DNA of 64,000 nt from positions 248,001-312,000 of the forward strand of contig CANKVU010000001.1 of NCBI GenBank assembly GCA_947487205.1, in the 5' to 3' direction. A program made the translations under genes and the position numbers. Numbering within the stretch: position 1 is the stretch's first letter; each line of letters begins with the position of its first letter. Shown in pieces: positions 1 through 7,372 of this stretch. Source of the stretch: an uncultured Paracoccaceae bacterium. Its GTDB lineage: Bacteria > Pseudomonadota > Alphaproteobacteria > Rhodobacterales > Rhodobacteraceae. The notes under the pieces are model-generated. The model saw only the letters and a program-made list of their open reading frames with translations, had not been told where the DNA came from and did no database searches.

Positions 1-1117
1 CGAGGTCCGCCGGCGCCCCCGCGGCCAGCCGTCCCGCCGCAAGGCCCAGCCGCCGCGCCGGGTTCAGCGACAGCGCCCGCCAGAGCGCCGGCAGCTCCAG
101 ATGCCCCGCATGGACGAGCCGCATCGCCGCCGGCAACAGCGTCTCGAGCCCCACCGCGCCCGAGGCCGCCTCCTCGAAGGGGAGGCGCTTCGATTCCTCG
201 TCCTGCGGCGTGTGCATCGAACAGACGATGTCGATCAGCCCCCCGGCCACCGCCTCGATCACCGCCAGGCGGTCCTCCTCGGAGCGGAGCGGCGGCTTGA
301 CCTTGAAGAAGGTCCGATAGCCCGCCACGTCCAGCTCGTTCAGGGTCAGGTGATGGATGCCCACCCCGGCGGTGAGGTCGAGCCCATTGCGCTTGGCCCG
401 GTCCAGCGCGGGCAGCGCGCGGGCTGAGGTCAGCTGGTCCACGTGGTAGCGCGCCCCCGTCATCTCCAGAAGCGAGATGTCGCGGTCGAGCCCCATCCGC
501 TCGGCCATCGGGCTGACCGCCGGCAGACCGTAAAGGGACGCGAACTTGCCCGATGTGGCCGCCGCGCCGCGCGACAGCCCCGGCTCCTGCACGTGGCCCA
601 CGACCAGCGCGTCGAGCCCGCGCGCATAGGTCAGCGCCCGCGACAGGACGCGGGTATCCTCCACCACGCGGTCGCAATCGGTGAAGGCCACCGCGCCCGC
701 ATCCATCAGGAAACCGATCTCGACCATCTCGCGGCCCTGCCGCCCCTTGGTCAGCGCCGCCATCGGCAGCACGTTGACCGCCGCGTCCGCCTGCGCGCGG
801 CGGGCGACGAATTCCAGCACCTCGGGCGTGTCGATGGCCGGCTCGGTGTCGGGGCGGGTCACGATCGTCGTGACGCCGCCGCGCGCGGCGGCCCGGCCGG
901 CCGAGCGGAAGCTCTCCTTGTGGCGCTCGCCCGGTTCGGAAACCTTGACGCCCAGGTCGACGATGCCGGGGGCGAGGCACTTGCCACGGCATTCGACGAT
1001 GTCGGCGTCGGGCGGCGGGACATCGACGACGACCCCGCCCGACACGAAAAGGTCGCCGCGCCGCTCCTCGGCGCGTTCGGGGTCGATCAGGCGGGCGTCG
1101 CGGAAGATCAGGTCCAT
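1..1117 (-). CDS. Dihydroorotase-like protein, probably non-catalytic (PyrC'/PyrX type); C-terminus beyond the window
   Basis: The first 372 residues are present and the gene runs off the left edge; the ATG is at 1117. The overall sequence is that of the long dihydroorotase family, with recognisable segments such as GIHHLTLNE and VKPPLRSEED and the PFEEAASGAVGLET region. However, the metal-binding signature that follows PG-x-x-D in active enzymes (H-x-H-x-R) reads G56-V-K58-V-S60, and the usual catalytic Asp of the S-D-H-A-P motif is Met301 (C-S-M-H-T-P). This resembles the inactive dihydroorotase homologues that hold aspartate transcarbamoylase together in some bacteria; pyrB lies just upstream on the same strand, separated by one small gene. 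Family membership is sure; lack of activity is inferred from the missing residues. Confidence 0.88.
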   Translation of the reverse strand, partial: MDLIFRDARLIDPERAEERRGDLFVSGGVVVDVPPPDADIVECRGKCLAPGIVDLGVKVSEPGERHKESFRSAGRAAARGGVTTIVTRPDTEPAIDTPEVLEFVARRAQADAAVNVLPMAALTKGRQGREMVEIGFLMDAGAVAFTDCDRVVEDTRVLSRALTYARGLDALVVGHVQEPGLSRGAAATSGKFASLYGLPAVSPMAERMGLDRDISLLEMTGARYHVDQLTSARALPALDRAKRNGLDLTAGVGIHHLTLNELDVAGYRTFFKVKPPLRSEEDRLAVIEAVAGGLIDIVCSMHTPQDEESKRLPFEEAASGAVGLETLLPAAMRLVHAGHLELPALWRALSLNPARRLGLAAGRLAAGAPADL

Positions 1118-1211
1118 GGCGGCGAGCGATACGCGTCCGGCGCCGGCGCCGCAACGTCCAGGCGGCGTGCGGGCGCCGCGATGATCGGGCGGCACGCTGG
1201 CGCCGGGATAC

Positions 1212-1742
1212 TCAGGCGGCGATGGCCCATACGATCACCACGACGAGAAGCGCGACCGCCAGCGCGACCGTCGCGGCGATGCCGCTGGCCCGCCGGTCCG
1301 AGCCGCCGCCACCGGCGGGATCGGGGGACGGCTCTGCGGCCGCGCTCTCGGCGGCGGCGGAGCGGATCGGGTCGCCAGCCGGGCGCGCCGATTCGAGCGG
1401 GTAGGACCCCAGATGGCTCAGCGGCGCCTCCGGCCGGGGCGCCGCCGTCACCGCGCGGGGCCGCAGCAACAGCACCGGCCCCGACACCGCGTCCAGCCGC
1501 GGCTCGTCGGGCAGGATCGCGTCGGCCGAGACCCCCTCGCCGTCGGTCAGGTATCCCGACAGGCCGTATCCGACCAGCGCCCCGGCATCGATCACCTCCG
1601 CCCGGGCGGGATCGACCTCGATCCCGCCCAGCGCGCGGGACAGCGCCTGCGGATCGGCGGCCAGCCGCTCCGCCTCGGCCAGGGGCAGGTCGACCGCAAG
1701 GACATGGACGGTCTCGGCGTTGCGCGGGTCGGTCTGTGGCAT
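1212..1742 (-). CDS. Hypothetical tail-anchored membrane protein between pyrB and the dihydroorotase-like gene
   Basis: A 176-residue protein that I do not recognise from any named family. Residues 1 to about 115 look like a soluble domain; this is followed by a Ser/Ala/Pro/Gly-rich linker and a single hydrophobic helix at the extreme C-terminus (about residues 155-176, rich in Val, Leu and Ala, ending in W-A-I-A-A). There is no signal peptide, so the soluble part should sit in the cytoplasm with the protein anchored by its tail. It is 53 bases after pyrB and on the same strand, so it is probably cotranscribed. Start chosen at 1742, 10 bases behind GCAAGGAGG on the minus strand, an excellent ribosome binding site. 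A link to pyrimidine synthesis is only contextual. Confidence 0.8.
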   Translation of the reverse strand: MPQTDPRNAETVHVLAVDLPLAEAERLAADPQALSRALGGIEVDPARAEVIDAGALVGYGLSGYLTDGEGVSADAILPDEPRLDAVSGPVLLLRPRAVTAAPRPEAPLSHLGSYPLESARPAGDPIRSAAAESAAAEPSPDPAGGGGSDRRASGIAATVALAVALLVVVIVWAIAA

Positions 1743-1795
1743 GGGGCACCTCCTTGCGGGGATACAGCGCCCCGCCCCGGCCGGGGGTTCCCGGC

Positions 1796-2737
1796 TCAGG
1801 CGCTTGCCGCGGCCCGCAGGTTCCGCGCCAGCAGGTCCATCGCCGCCATGCGGACGGCCACCCCCATCTCCACCTGTTCCTGGATGACGGAGCGGTTGAT
1901 GTCGTCGGCGATGGTCCCGTCGATCTCCACGCCGCGGTTCATCGGCCCGGGATGCATCACGATGGCGTCGGGTTTCGCGCAGGAAAGCTTCTCGGCGTCG
2001 AGCCCGTAGCGGTGGTAATATTCCCGTTCCGAGGGGATGAACCCCCCGTCCATCCGTTCCCGTTGCAGGCGCAGCATCATCACCACGTCGGCATCGGCCA
2101 GGCCGCGCGCCATGTCGTGCTCGACCTCGACGCCCCATTCCGCGGCGCCCGAGGGGATCAGCGTCGGCGGGCCGACCAGCCGGATGCGGCTCTCCATCTT
2201 GCCCAAGAGCCAGATGTTCGACCTTGCCACGCGGGAATGGGCGATGTCGCCGCAGATCGCCACCGTCAGGCGATGGAGCCGCCCCTTGGCGCGCCGGATC
2301 GTCAGCGCGTCGAGCAGCGCCTGGGTGGGATGCTCGTGCCGCCCGTCACCGGCGTTCAGGACCGCGGCATTGACCTTCTGCGCCAGAAGGTCGACCGCCC
2401 CCGATTGCGGATGCCGCACCACGAGCAGGTCGGGATGCATGGCGTTCAGCGTCAGCGCGGTGTCGATCAGGGTCTCGCCCTTCTTTATCGACGAGGCCTG
2501 CATCGCCATGTTCATCACGTCCGCCCCGAGCCGCTGGCCCGCGATCTCGAAGCTCGCCTGGGTGCGGGTGGAATTCTCGAAGAACATGTTGATCTGCGTG
2601 AGCCCGGCCAGCGCCGGTGCGTGCTTCTCGGCCGAGCGGTTCAGGTCGACATAGGTGCCGGCCAGGTCGAGGATCGTCGCGATCTCGTCCGGGGACAGGG
2701 GCTCGATCCCCAGAAGGTGCCTGTGTCGGAATGTCAT
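1796..2737 (-). CDS. pyrB: Aspartate carbamoyltransferase catalytic subunit
   Basis: A 313-residue protein that condenses carbamoyl phosphate with L-aspartate, the first committed step of pyrimidine synthesis. The carbamoyl phosphate loop F-F-E-N-S-T-R-T is near residue 53, the H-P-T-Q motif is near 137, and the aspartate-binding segment M-L-R-L-Q-R-E-R and the M-H-P-G-P-M-N-R-G motif are in the C-terminal half. The length is that of a lone catalytic chain. No pyrI regulatory gene is adjacent; instead a dihydroorotase-like gene follows one gene downstream, which fits the class of enzymes built from PyrB plus a dihydroorotase-like partner. It starts the minus-strand pyr cluster and is divergent from the uracil-DNA glycosylase gene. 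Confidence 0.97.
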   Translation of the reverse strand: MTFRHRHLLGIEPLSPDEIATILDLAGTYVDLNRSAEKHAPALAGLTQINMFFENSTRTQASFEIAGQRLGADVMNMAMQASSIKKGETLIDTALTLNAMHPDLLVVRHPQSGAVDLLAQKVNAAVLNAGDGRHEHPTQALLDALTIRRAKGRLHRLTVAICGDIAHSRVARSNIWLLGKMESRIRLVGPPTLIPSGAAEWGVEVEHDMARGLADADVVMMLRLQRERMDGGFIPSEREYYHRYGLDAEKLSCAKPDAIVMHPGPMNRGVEIDGTIADDINRSVIQEQVEMGVAVRMAAMDLLARNLRAAASA

Positions 2738-2856
2738 GCGCGCCTCCGCCCGGTCGGACAGGGCATAGGCCAGCGGCGGCCGGCGGACAAGCCGCGCCCC
2801 CGCCGTCCGGCGCGCCGCCGCCCCCGGACCGGCGCCGCCGGAGAAGGCACGGGCGA

Positions 2857-2903
2857 CACCCCTGCCGGGGCGAAAACCGCTGGAGACGCCCCTGCCGGGG
2901 CGA
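2857..2903. repeat. Two direct copies of a 17-base GC-rich hairpin unit
   Basis: The sequence CCCCTGCCGGGGCGA occurs twice, exactly 30 bases apart (2859-2873 and 2889-2903), each preceded by GA and two variable bases (CA or CG). Each unit can fold by itself (CCCC-TGCC-GGGG). They sit in the 181-base space between divergent pyrB and the uracil-DNA glycosylase gene, ending 15 bases before the glycosylase ATG, where the second copy would occupy the region of the ribosome binding site. I saw no other copy in the window. Confidence 0.6.
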
Positions 2904-2918
2904 TAGGCTCGGGACGCG

Positions 2919-3692
2919 ATGCTCGATGCGGACGAATACGCCGCGGCGCTGGCCGCGCTCGACTGGCAGGTGGATCTCGGCGCCGACGAGGCGATCGAGG
3001 ACCGCCCGGTCGACCGCTATGCCCACGCCGCCGAAGCCGCCGAAGCCGCTGCGCCCCCCCCGTCTCCGGCCGCCGCCAGCGCCCTGCCCGACCCCGCGCC
3101 CGAGGCGGACCCGGTTGCCGATGCCCGCCAGGCGGCCGGGGCGGCGCGGTCCCTGAACGGGCTGCGCGCGGCGATGGCCGCGTTCGAGGGCTGCGAGCTG
3201 AAGCGCGGGGCGCGCAACCTCGTCTTCTGCGACGGCGACCCGACCGCGCGGGTGATGATCGTGGGCGAGGCGCCCGGCCGGGACGAGGACCGCGAGGGCC
3301 GCCCCTTCGTCGGCCGCGCCGGGCGGCTCCTCGACCGCATGTTCGGCGCCATCGGCCTGTCGCGGCAGGAGGGCGGGATCTACATCACCAACGTCCTGCC
3401 CTGGCGCCCGCCGCAGAACCGCGACCCCACGGCCGAGGAGATCGCGATGATGACGCCGTTCCTCGACCGCCACATCGCCCTGGCCGATCCGCAGATCCTG
3501 GTGGTGATGGGCAACATCTCGGCCCAGACGCTGCTGGGACGGCGCGGCATCACCCGTATCCGCGGCACCTGGACCGAGGCGCGGGGCCGTCCCGCCCTGC
3601 CGATGACCCATCCCGCCTACCTGCTGCGCAACCCGGCCGCAAAGCGCGAGGCCTGGGCCGACCTCCTCTCCCTGTCGCGGCGGCTGAAATGA
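2919..3692 (+). CDS. Uracil-DNA glycosylase, family-4-like but lacking Fe-S cysteines
   Basis: A 257-residue base-excision repair enzyme expected to remove uracil from DNA. Residues 1 to about 80 are an acidic start followed by an Ala/Pro-rich linker; the catalytic domain follows, with motif G-E-A-P-G at 116-120, [11 protein letters not shown] at 158-168 and H-P-A-Y-L-L-R from His231. In family 4 enzymes four cysteines bind a [4Fe-4S] cluster; here only Cys92 aligns with one, while the other positions read Phe89, Trp162 and Met178. The only other cysteine is Cys104. To my knowledge a cluster-free, broad-specificity class related to family 4 has been described in Bradyrhizobium, and this protein may belong to it. 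The stop overlaps the next start by ATGA, implying translational coupling. Confidence 0.9.
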   Translation: MLDADEYAAALAALDWQVDLGADEAIEDRPVDRYAHAAEAAEAAAPPPSPAAASALPDPAPEADPVADARQAAGAARSLNGLRAAMAAFEGCELKRGARNLVFCDGDPTARVMIVGEAPGRDEDREGRPFVGRAGRLLDRMFGAIGLSRQEGGIYITNVLPWRPPQNRDPTAEEIAMMTPFLDRHIALADPQILVVMGNISAQTLLGRRGITRIRGTWTEARGRPALPMTHPAYLLRNPAAKREAWADLLSLSRRLK

Positions 3693-4279
3693 GGATACTC
3701 GCCGTCTCCGACCTCCATCTCGACGGCGCCGCGGCGGAGGCGCTGCTCTCCGCGGCCGGGGCCGCCGACCTGGTGATCTGCGCGGGCGATCTCGCCAACC
3801 AGCACGAGGGGCTCGTCGATTACGCCGCCCGGCTCGCGCCCATCGCCGGGCGCACCCTCATGGTGCCCGGCAACAACGAGACGCTCGACGCCCTCCGCGC
3901 GGCCACCCCGGCCACGGTGCTGCACGGCGAGACGGTCGAGCGCGGCGGCCTGACGATCGCCGGCATCGGCGGCGGGATCCCGCCCCTGCCGCCGATGCCG
4001 TGGTCGTCCTGGGACCTCACCGAGGCGCAAGCGCGGCGGCACCTCGACGGGATCGGGCGGGCCGACATCCTCGTCTGCCATTCGCCGCCCGCCGGGCTCG
4101 GCGACAATCACGCGAGCCTCGGCCATATCGGCTCGGTCGCGCTGAAGGAGGCGGTGATCCGGCTGGCGCCGCGGCTCTGCCTCTTCGGGCACGTCCACGA
4201 TTGCTGGGGCGAGGGCGGCACGCTCGGCCCGACCGAATGGCGCAATCTCGGCCCCCGCCCGGTGTGGTTCACGCTCTGA
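3689..4279 (+). CDS. Calcineurin-like metallophosphoesterase
   Basis: A 196-residue cytoplasmic phosphoesterase with the complete metal-binding motif set: S-D-L-H-L-D near residue 7, G-D-L near 34, G-N-N-E near 62, C-H-S-P-P near 131 and G-H-V-H near 170. The third motif has Asn in place of the usual His (G-N-H-D/E), a common variant. The substrate cannot be read from sequence. Its ATG overlaps the stop of the uracil-DNA glycosylase gene (ATGA), so the two are one operon; whether it acts in DNA repair is only contextual. The next plus-strand gene starts 64 bases later. Confidence 0.93.
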   Translation: MRILAVSDLHLDGAAAEALLSAAGAADLVICAGDLANQHEGLVDYAARLAPIAGRTLMVPGNNETLDALRAATPATVLHGETVERGGLTIAGIGGGIPPLPPMPWSSWDLTEAQARRHLDGIGRADILVCHSPPAGLGDNHASLGHIGSVALKEAVIRLAPRLCLFGHVHDCWGEGGTLGPTEWRNLGPRPVWFTL

Positions 4280-4343
4280 CCCTTGGCGGCCCGCGCCCGC
4301 GCCTTACCCTTGGCCGCGACATCCAAGATTGCGAGAGGCCGCG

Positions 4344-5207
4344 ATGAACGACAGCGCGTATACACCGCCGAAGGTCTGGACCTGGGACCGCGACTCGGGC
4401 GGCAAGTGGGCGAGCCAGAACCGCCCCGTCGCGGGGCCGACCCACGACGCCGACCTGCCCGAGGGGGAGCACCCGTTCCAGCTCTATTCCCTGGCCACGC
4501 CCAACGGGCAGAAGGTCACGATCCTGTTCGAGGAGCTGCTCGCTGCCGGCCATACGGACGCCGAATACGATGCCTGGCTGATCGACATCGCCGAGGGTGA
4601 CCAGTTCGGGTCGGGTTTCGTGGGCGTGAACCCGAATTCCAAGATCCCCGCGCTGCTGGACCGCTCCGGCCCGACGCCGGTGCGGGTATTCGAATCCGGC
4701 GCGATCCTGCTGCACCTGGCGGAGAAGTTCGACGACTTCCTCGGCGTGCCGGAACGGCGGGCCGAGATGCTGTCCTGGCTGATGTGGCTGCAGGGATCGG
4801 CGCCGTTCCTCGGCGGCGGCTTCGGCCATTTCTACGCCTATGCCCCCGAACCGATGGAATATCCCATCGACCGCTACGCCATGGAGGCGAAACGGCAGCT
4901 CGACGTGCTGAACCGCCACCTCGCGGAGCACGCCTTCCTCGCCGGCGAGGCCTACACGATCGCCGACATCGCCACCTTCCCGTGGTACGGCAACCTCGTG
5001 CTGGGACGCACCTACGAGGACGCGGCGACCTTCCTGTCGGCCCACGAATACGACCACGTGATCCGCTGGGCGAAGGAGATCGACGCCCGCGACCCGGTCC
5101 GCCGCGGGCGCATGGTCAACAGCAAGTCCGGCGCGCCGGAAACGCAGCTGCGCGAACGCCACGCGGCCGAGGATTTCGAGACGCGGACCCAGGACAAGAT
5201 CGGGTGA
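4344..5207 (+). CDS. yghU: Glutathione S-transferase, YghU type (disulfide-bond oxidoreductase)
   Basis: A 287-residue cytoplasmic protein. An N-terminal extension of about 45 residues precedes the thioredoxin-like domain (H-P-F-Q-L-Y-S-L-A-T-P-N-G-Q-K-V-T), with the glutathione site N-P-N-S-K-I-P-A-L near residue 99 and F-E-S-G-A-I-L near 116, then an all-helical domain with I-A-D-I-A-T-F-P-W. This arrangement and the T-P-N-G-Q-K-V-T segment are typical of the YghU (nu-class) proteins, which reduce disulfides and organic peroxides with two glutathione molecules. Start taken at ATG 4344 behind GAGAGG; an in-frame TTG at 4329 is also open. A perfect 21-base palindrome begins four bases after the stop. 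Confidence 0.92.
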   Translation: MNDSAYTPPKVWTWDRDSGGKWASQNRPVAGPTHDADLPEGEHPFQLYSLATPNGQKVTILFEELLAAGHTDAEYDAWLIDIAEGDQFGSGFVGVNPNSKIPALLDRSGPTPVRVFESGAILLHLAEKFDDFLGVPERRAEMLSWLMWLQGSAPFLGGGFGHFYAYAPEPMEYPIDRYAMEAKRQLDVLNRHLAEHAFLAGEAYTIADIATFPWYGNLVLGRTYEDAATFLSAHEYDHVIRWAKEIDARDPVRRGRMVNSKSGAPETQLRERHAAEDFETRTQDKIG

Positions 5208-5210
5208 CAA

Positions 5211-5231
5211 CGAATTTTCGACGAAAATTCG
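5211..5231. repeat. Perfect 21-base palindrome, CGAATTTTCG and its reverse complement around a central A
   Basis: Two exact 10-base arms (5211-5220 and 5222-5231) flank a single central base. It lies between the YghU-type gene (stop ends 5207) and moaB (start 5252), and is strikingly A+T-rich for this sequence. A run of nine cytosines follows. It could be an operator for moaB, a terminator-like hairpin for the upstream gene (no T-run follows on either strand), or a dispersed palindromic repeat. No second copy was found in the window. Confidence 0.65.
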
Positions 5232-5251
5232 CCCCCCCCCTGGCGGGCGTC

Positions 5252-5794
5252 ATGAGCGGGCCCGGCGCGGCGCGGGACTTCCTGCCCTGCCGGATCGCGG
5301 TGCTGACGGTCAGCGATACCCGCACGCCGGACGACGACCGCTCCGGGGACACGCTCGTCGCCCGGCTGGAGGCGGCGGGCCACGAGCTGGCCGACCGCGC
5401 GCTCCTGCCCGACGACCGGGAGGCGATCGCGGCCGCGCTGCGGCGCTGGTGCGCCGATCCCGGCGTCGACGTGGTGATCTCCACCGGCGGTACCGGCCTG
5501 ACGGGCCGCGACGTGACCGTCGAGGCGCACCGCGATGTCTACGAGAAGGAGATCGACGCCTTCGCCATCGTCTTCACCCATGTCTCCCTGGGCAAGATCG
5601 GCACCTCGGCGGTGCAGTCCCGGGCCACCGCGGGCGTGGCCAGCGGCACCTACCTCTTCGCCCTGCCCGGCTCGCCCGGCGCGTGCCGGGACGCCTGGGA
5701 CGAGATCCTAGAGCCGCAGCTCGATTACCGTCACCGCCCGTGCAACTTCGTCGAGATCCTGCCCCGCCTCGACGAGCACCGGCGCCGCAAGTGA
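5252..5794 (+). CDS. moaB: Molybdenum cofactor biosynthesis protein B
   Basis: A 180-residue protein of the MogA/MoaB family, which adenylylates molybdopterin on the way to the molybdenum cofactor. The signature V-L-T-V-S-D-T-R is near residue 18, the core S-T-G-G-T-G-L-T-G-R-D-V-T near 73, and the A-L-P-G-S-P-G loop near 132. ATG at 5252 is the first in-frame start after a C-run; no strong ribosome binding site precedes it (TGGCGGGCG lies seven bases upstream). The cofactor would serve, among others, the two molybdenum hydroxylases encoded at 15-22 kb. A palindrome sits 21 bases upstream. Confidence 0.94.
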   Translation: MSGPGAARDFLPCRIAVLTVSDTRTPDDDRSGDTLVARLEAAGHELADRALLPDDREAIAAALRRWCADPGVDVVISTGGTGLTGRDVTVEAHRDVYEKEIDAFAIVFTHVSLGKIGTSAVQSRATAGVASGTYLFALPGSPGACRDAWDEILEPQLDYRHRPCNFVEILPRLDEHRRRK

Positions 5795-5896
5795 CGCGAC
5801 GGAGCGGGCGCCCGGGGGCGTAACACTCCCGTGCGGCAGGCTACGGGGGCGCCGTGCCGGACCCTATCTCCCCCGGCAGGCGAACCGATCGGATTC

Positions 5897-7372
5897 ATGC
5901 GTTTTCTCACCCGCGCCCTCGCAGGGCTCGTCCTCACCGCCCTGACCGCGGGGCTCCTGGCCATGGCGGCGCTGGGCTTGCGCGACGCGCTGGCCGAGCG
6001 GGCCGCCCGCGCCCCCGGCGACCGCCCGGCCGCGGAGCAGGTCTTCGCCGCCCGGACCGTCCGGATCGCGCCCGGCACCGTCACCCCGGTGATCGAGACC
6101 TTCGGCGAGATCCGCGCCCGGCGGGAATTGCAGGTCCGCTCCACCGCGCAGGGGCGCATCCTGGAACTCGGCCCGAACGTGGAGGAAGGCGGCAGGGTCG
6201 CGGCGGGACAACTCCTCTTCGTCATCGACCCGACCGAGGCGGAGGCCGACCTGCGGCTGGCGGAGGCGGATCTCGCCGATGCCCGGGCCGAGCTCGAGGA
6301 CGCGCGCCGCGCCGCCACAATCGCCGCCGACGACCTGGCCGCGGCGCGCGAACAATCGGGCCTGCGCGACCGGGCGCTGGCGCGGCAGCGCGACCTCGAA
6401 TCGCGCGGCGTCGGCACCGCCGCCACCGTGGAGGAGGCCGAGCTGACCGCCGCCGCCGCCCGCCAGCAGGTCCTGACCGCGCGCCAGGCCCGCGCCGACG
6501 CCCTGGCGCGCATCGCCCGCGCCGAGACCGCCCTGTCGCGGCGCGAGATCGCGGTGGACGCCGCCCGCCGTCTGCGAGACGACACCCGGATCACCGCCGC
6601 CTTCGCGGGCACGCTGTCGGATCTCGCGGTGACCGAAGGGGGTCTTGTCGCCCCGAACGAGCAACTCGCCACCCTGATCGACCCCGACCGGCTGGAAATC
6701 GCCTTCCGCCTTTCCACCGCCGATCACCTGCGCCTTCTCGGCCCCGGGGGCGATCTGCGGCCCGGGGCGGCGACGATCGCCATGGATGTGGGCGGCCGCG
6801 CGCTCACCTCCCCGATCACCGTCACCCGCGAGGCACCCGCCGTGGGCGAGGGCGAAAGCGGACGGCGCCTCTTCGCCCGGATCGAGGCGCCGCAGGGCTT
6901 CCGCCCGGGCGATTTCGCCCGCGTCGCGATCGAGGAGCCGCCGCTCGACGGCGTCGCCCGCCTGCCCGCCGGCGCGGTCGACCGCGCCGGGACGGTCCTG
7001 CTCGTCGACGCGGAGAACCGGCTGAGCCTGGGCGAGGTGGAGCGGCTGCGCGTCCAGGGGGACGAGGTCATCGTCCGCGCCCCCGGGCTCGACGGAGCGA
7101 CGATCGTCGCCGACCGCTCCCCGGTGCTCGGCCCCGGGATCCGCATCCGGCCGATGCCCGCCGGGCCCGATCCCGCGGCGGCGGCCGCCGCCACCGACGA
7201 CCCGGCGGCGCTGACCGAGCTCACGCCCGAGCGCCGCGCGGCGCTCATTGCCATCGTCGAGGCCGACGAGGACATGGCCGCCGAGGCCCGGGCGCGCGTC
7301 CTGGGCGCGCTCCAGCGCCGGCAGGTCCCGGTCCGCATCGTCGAGCGGATCGAATCGCGGCGCGACGGATGA
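5897..7372 (+). CDS. RND efflux periplasmic adaptor (membrane fusion protein)
   Basis: A 491-residue HlyD/AcrA-family adaptor linking an inner-membrane RND pump to an outer-membrane channel. A signal or anchor helix occupies residues 8-30. A biotinyl-lipoyl-like half (G-R-I-L-E-L-G-P-N-V-E-E-G-G) follows, then a long Ala/Arg-rich alpha-helical hairpin (about 105-230), the second lipoyl half, and beta-barrel domains. The last 60 residues (L-T-P-E-R-R-A-A-L onward) form an additional predicted helical tail not usual in AcrA. ATG 5897 was chosen because it begins the hydrophobic helix; the frame is open 22 codons further upstream. The stop overlaps the pump start (ATGA). Confidence 0.93.
   Translation: MRFLTRALAGLVLTALTAGLLAMAALGLRDALAERAARAPGDRPAAEQVFAARTVRIAPGTVTPVIETFGEIRARRELQVRSTAQGRILELGPNVEEGGRVAAGQLLFVIDPTEAEADLRLAEADLADARAELEDARRAATIAADDLAAAREQSGLRDRALARQRDLESRGVGTAATVEEAELTAAAARQQVLTARQARADALARIARAETALSRREIAVDAARRLRDDTRITAAFAGTLSDLAVTEGGLVAPNEQLATLIDPDRLEIAFRLSTADHLRLLGPGGDLRPGAATIAMDVGGRALTSPITVTREAPAVGEGESGRRLFARIEAPQGFRPGDFARVAIEEPPLDGVARLPAGAVDRAGTVLLVDAENRLSLGEVERLRVQGDEVIVRAPGLDGATIVADRSPVLGPGIRIRPMPAGPDPAAAAAATDDPAALTELTPERRAALIAIVEADEDMAAEARARVLGALQRRQVPVRIVERIESRRDG

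Noticed and set aside
443-4279. A 1278-codon open frame on the plus strand spanning the pyr cluster
   Set aside because: It runs antisense to pyrB and the dihydroorotase-like gene with Arg/Pro/His-rich low-complexity content typical of G+C-rich shadow frames. Only its last 196 codons, the phosphoesterase, are real.
5854-7368. Long in-frame N-terminal extension of the RND pump through the adaptor gene
   Set aside because: The extension is an Arg/Pro/Gly-rich shadow of the adaptor gene. The pump starts at ATG 7369 in a normal ATGA overlap.
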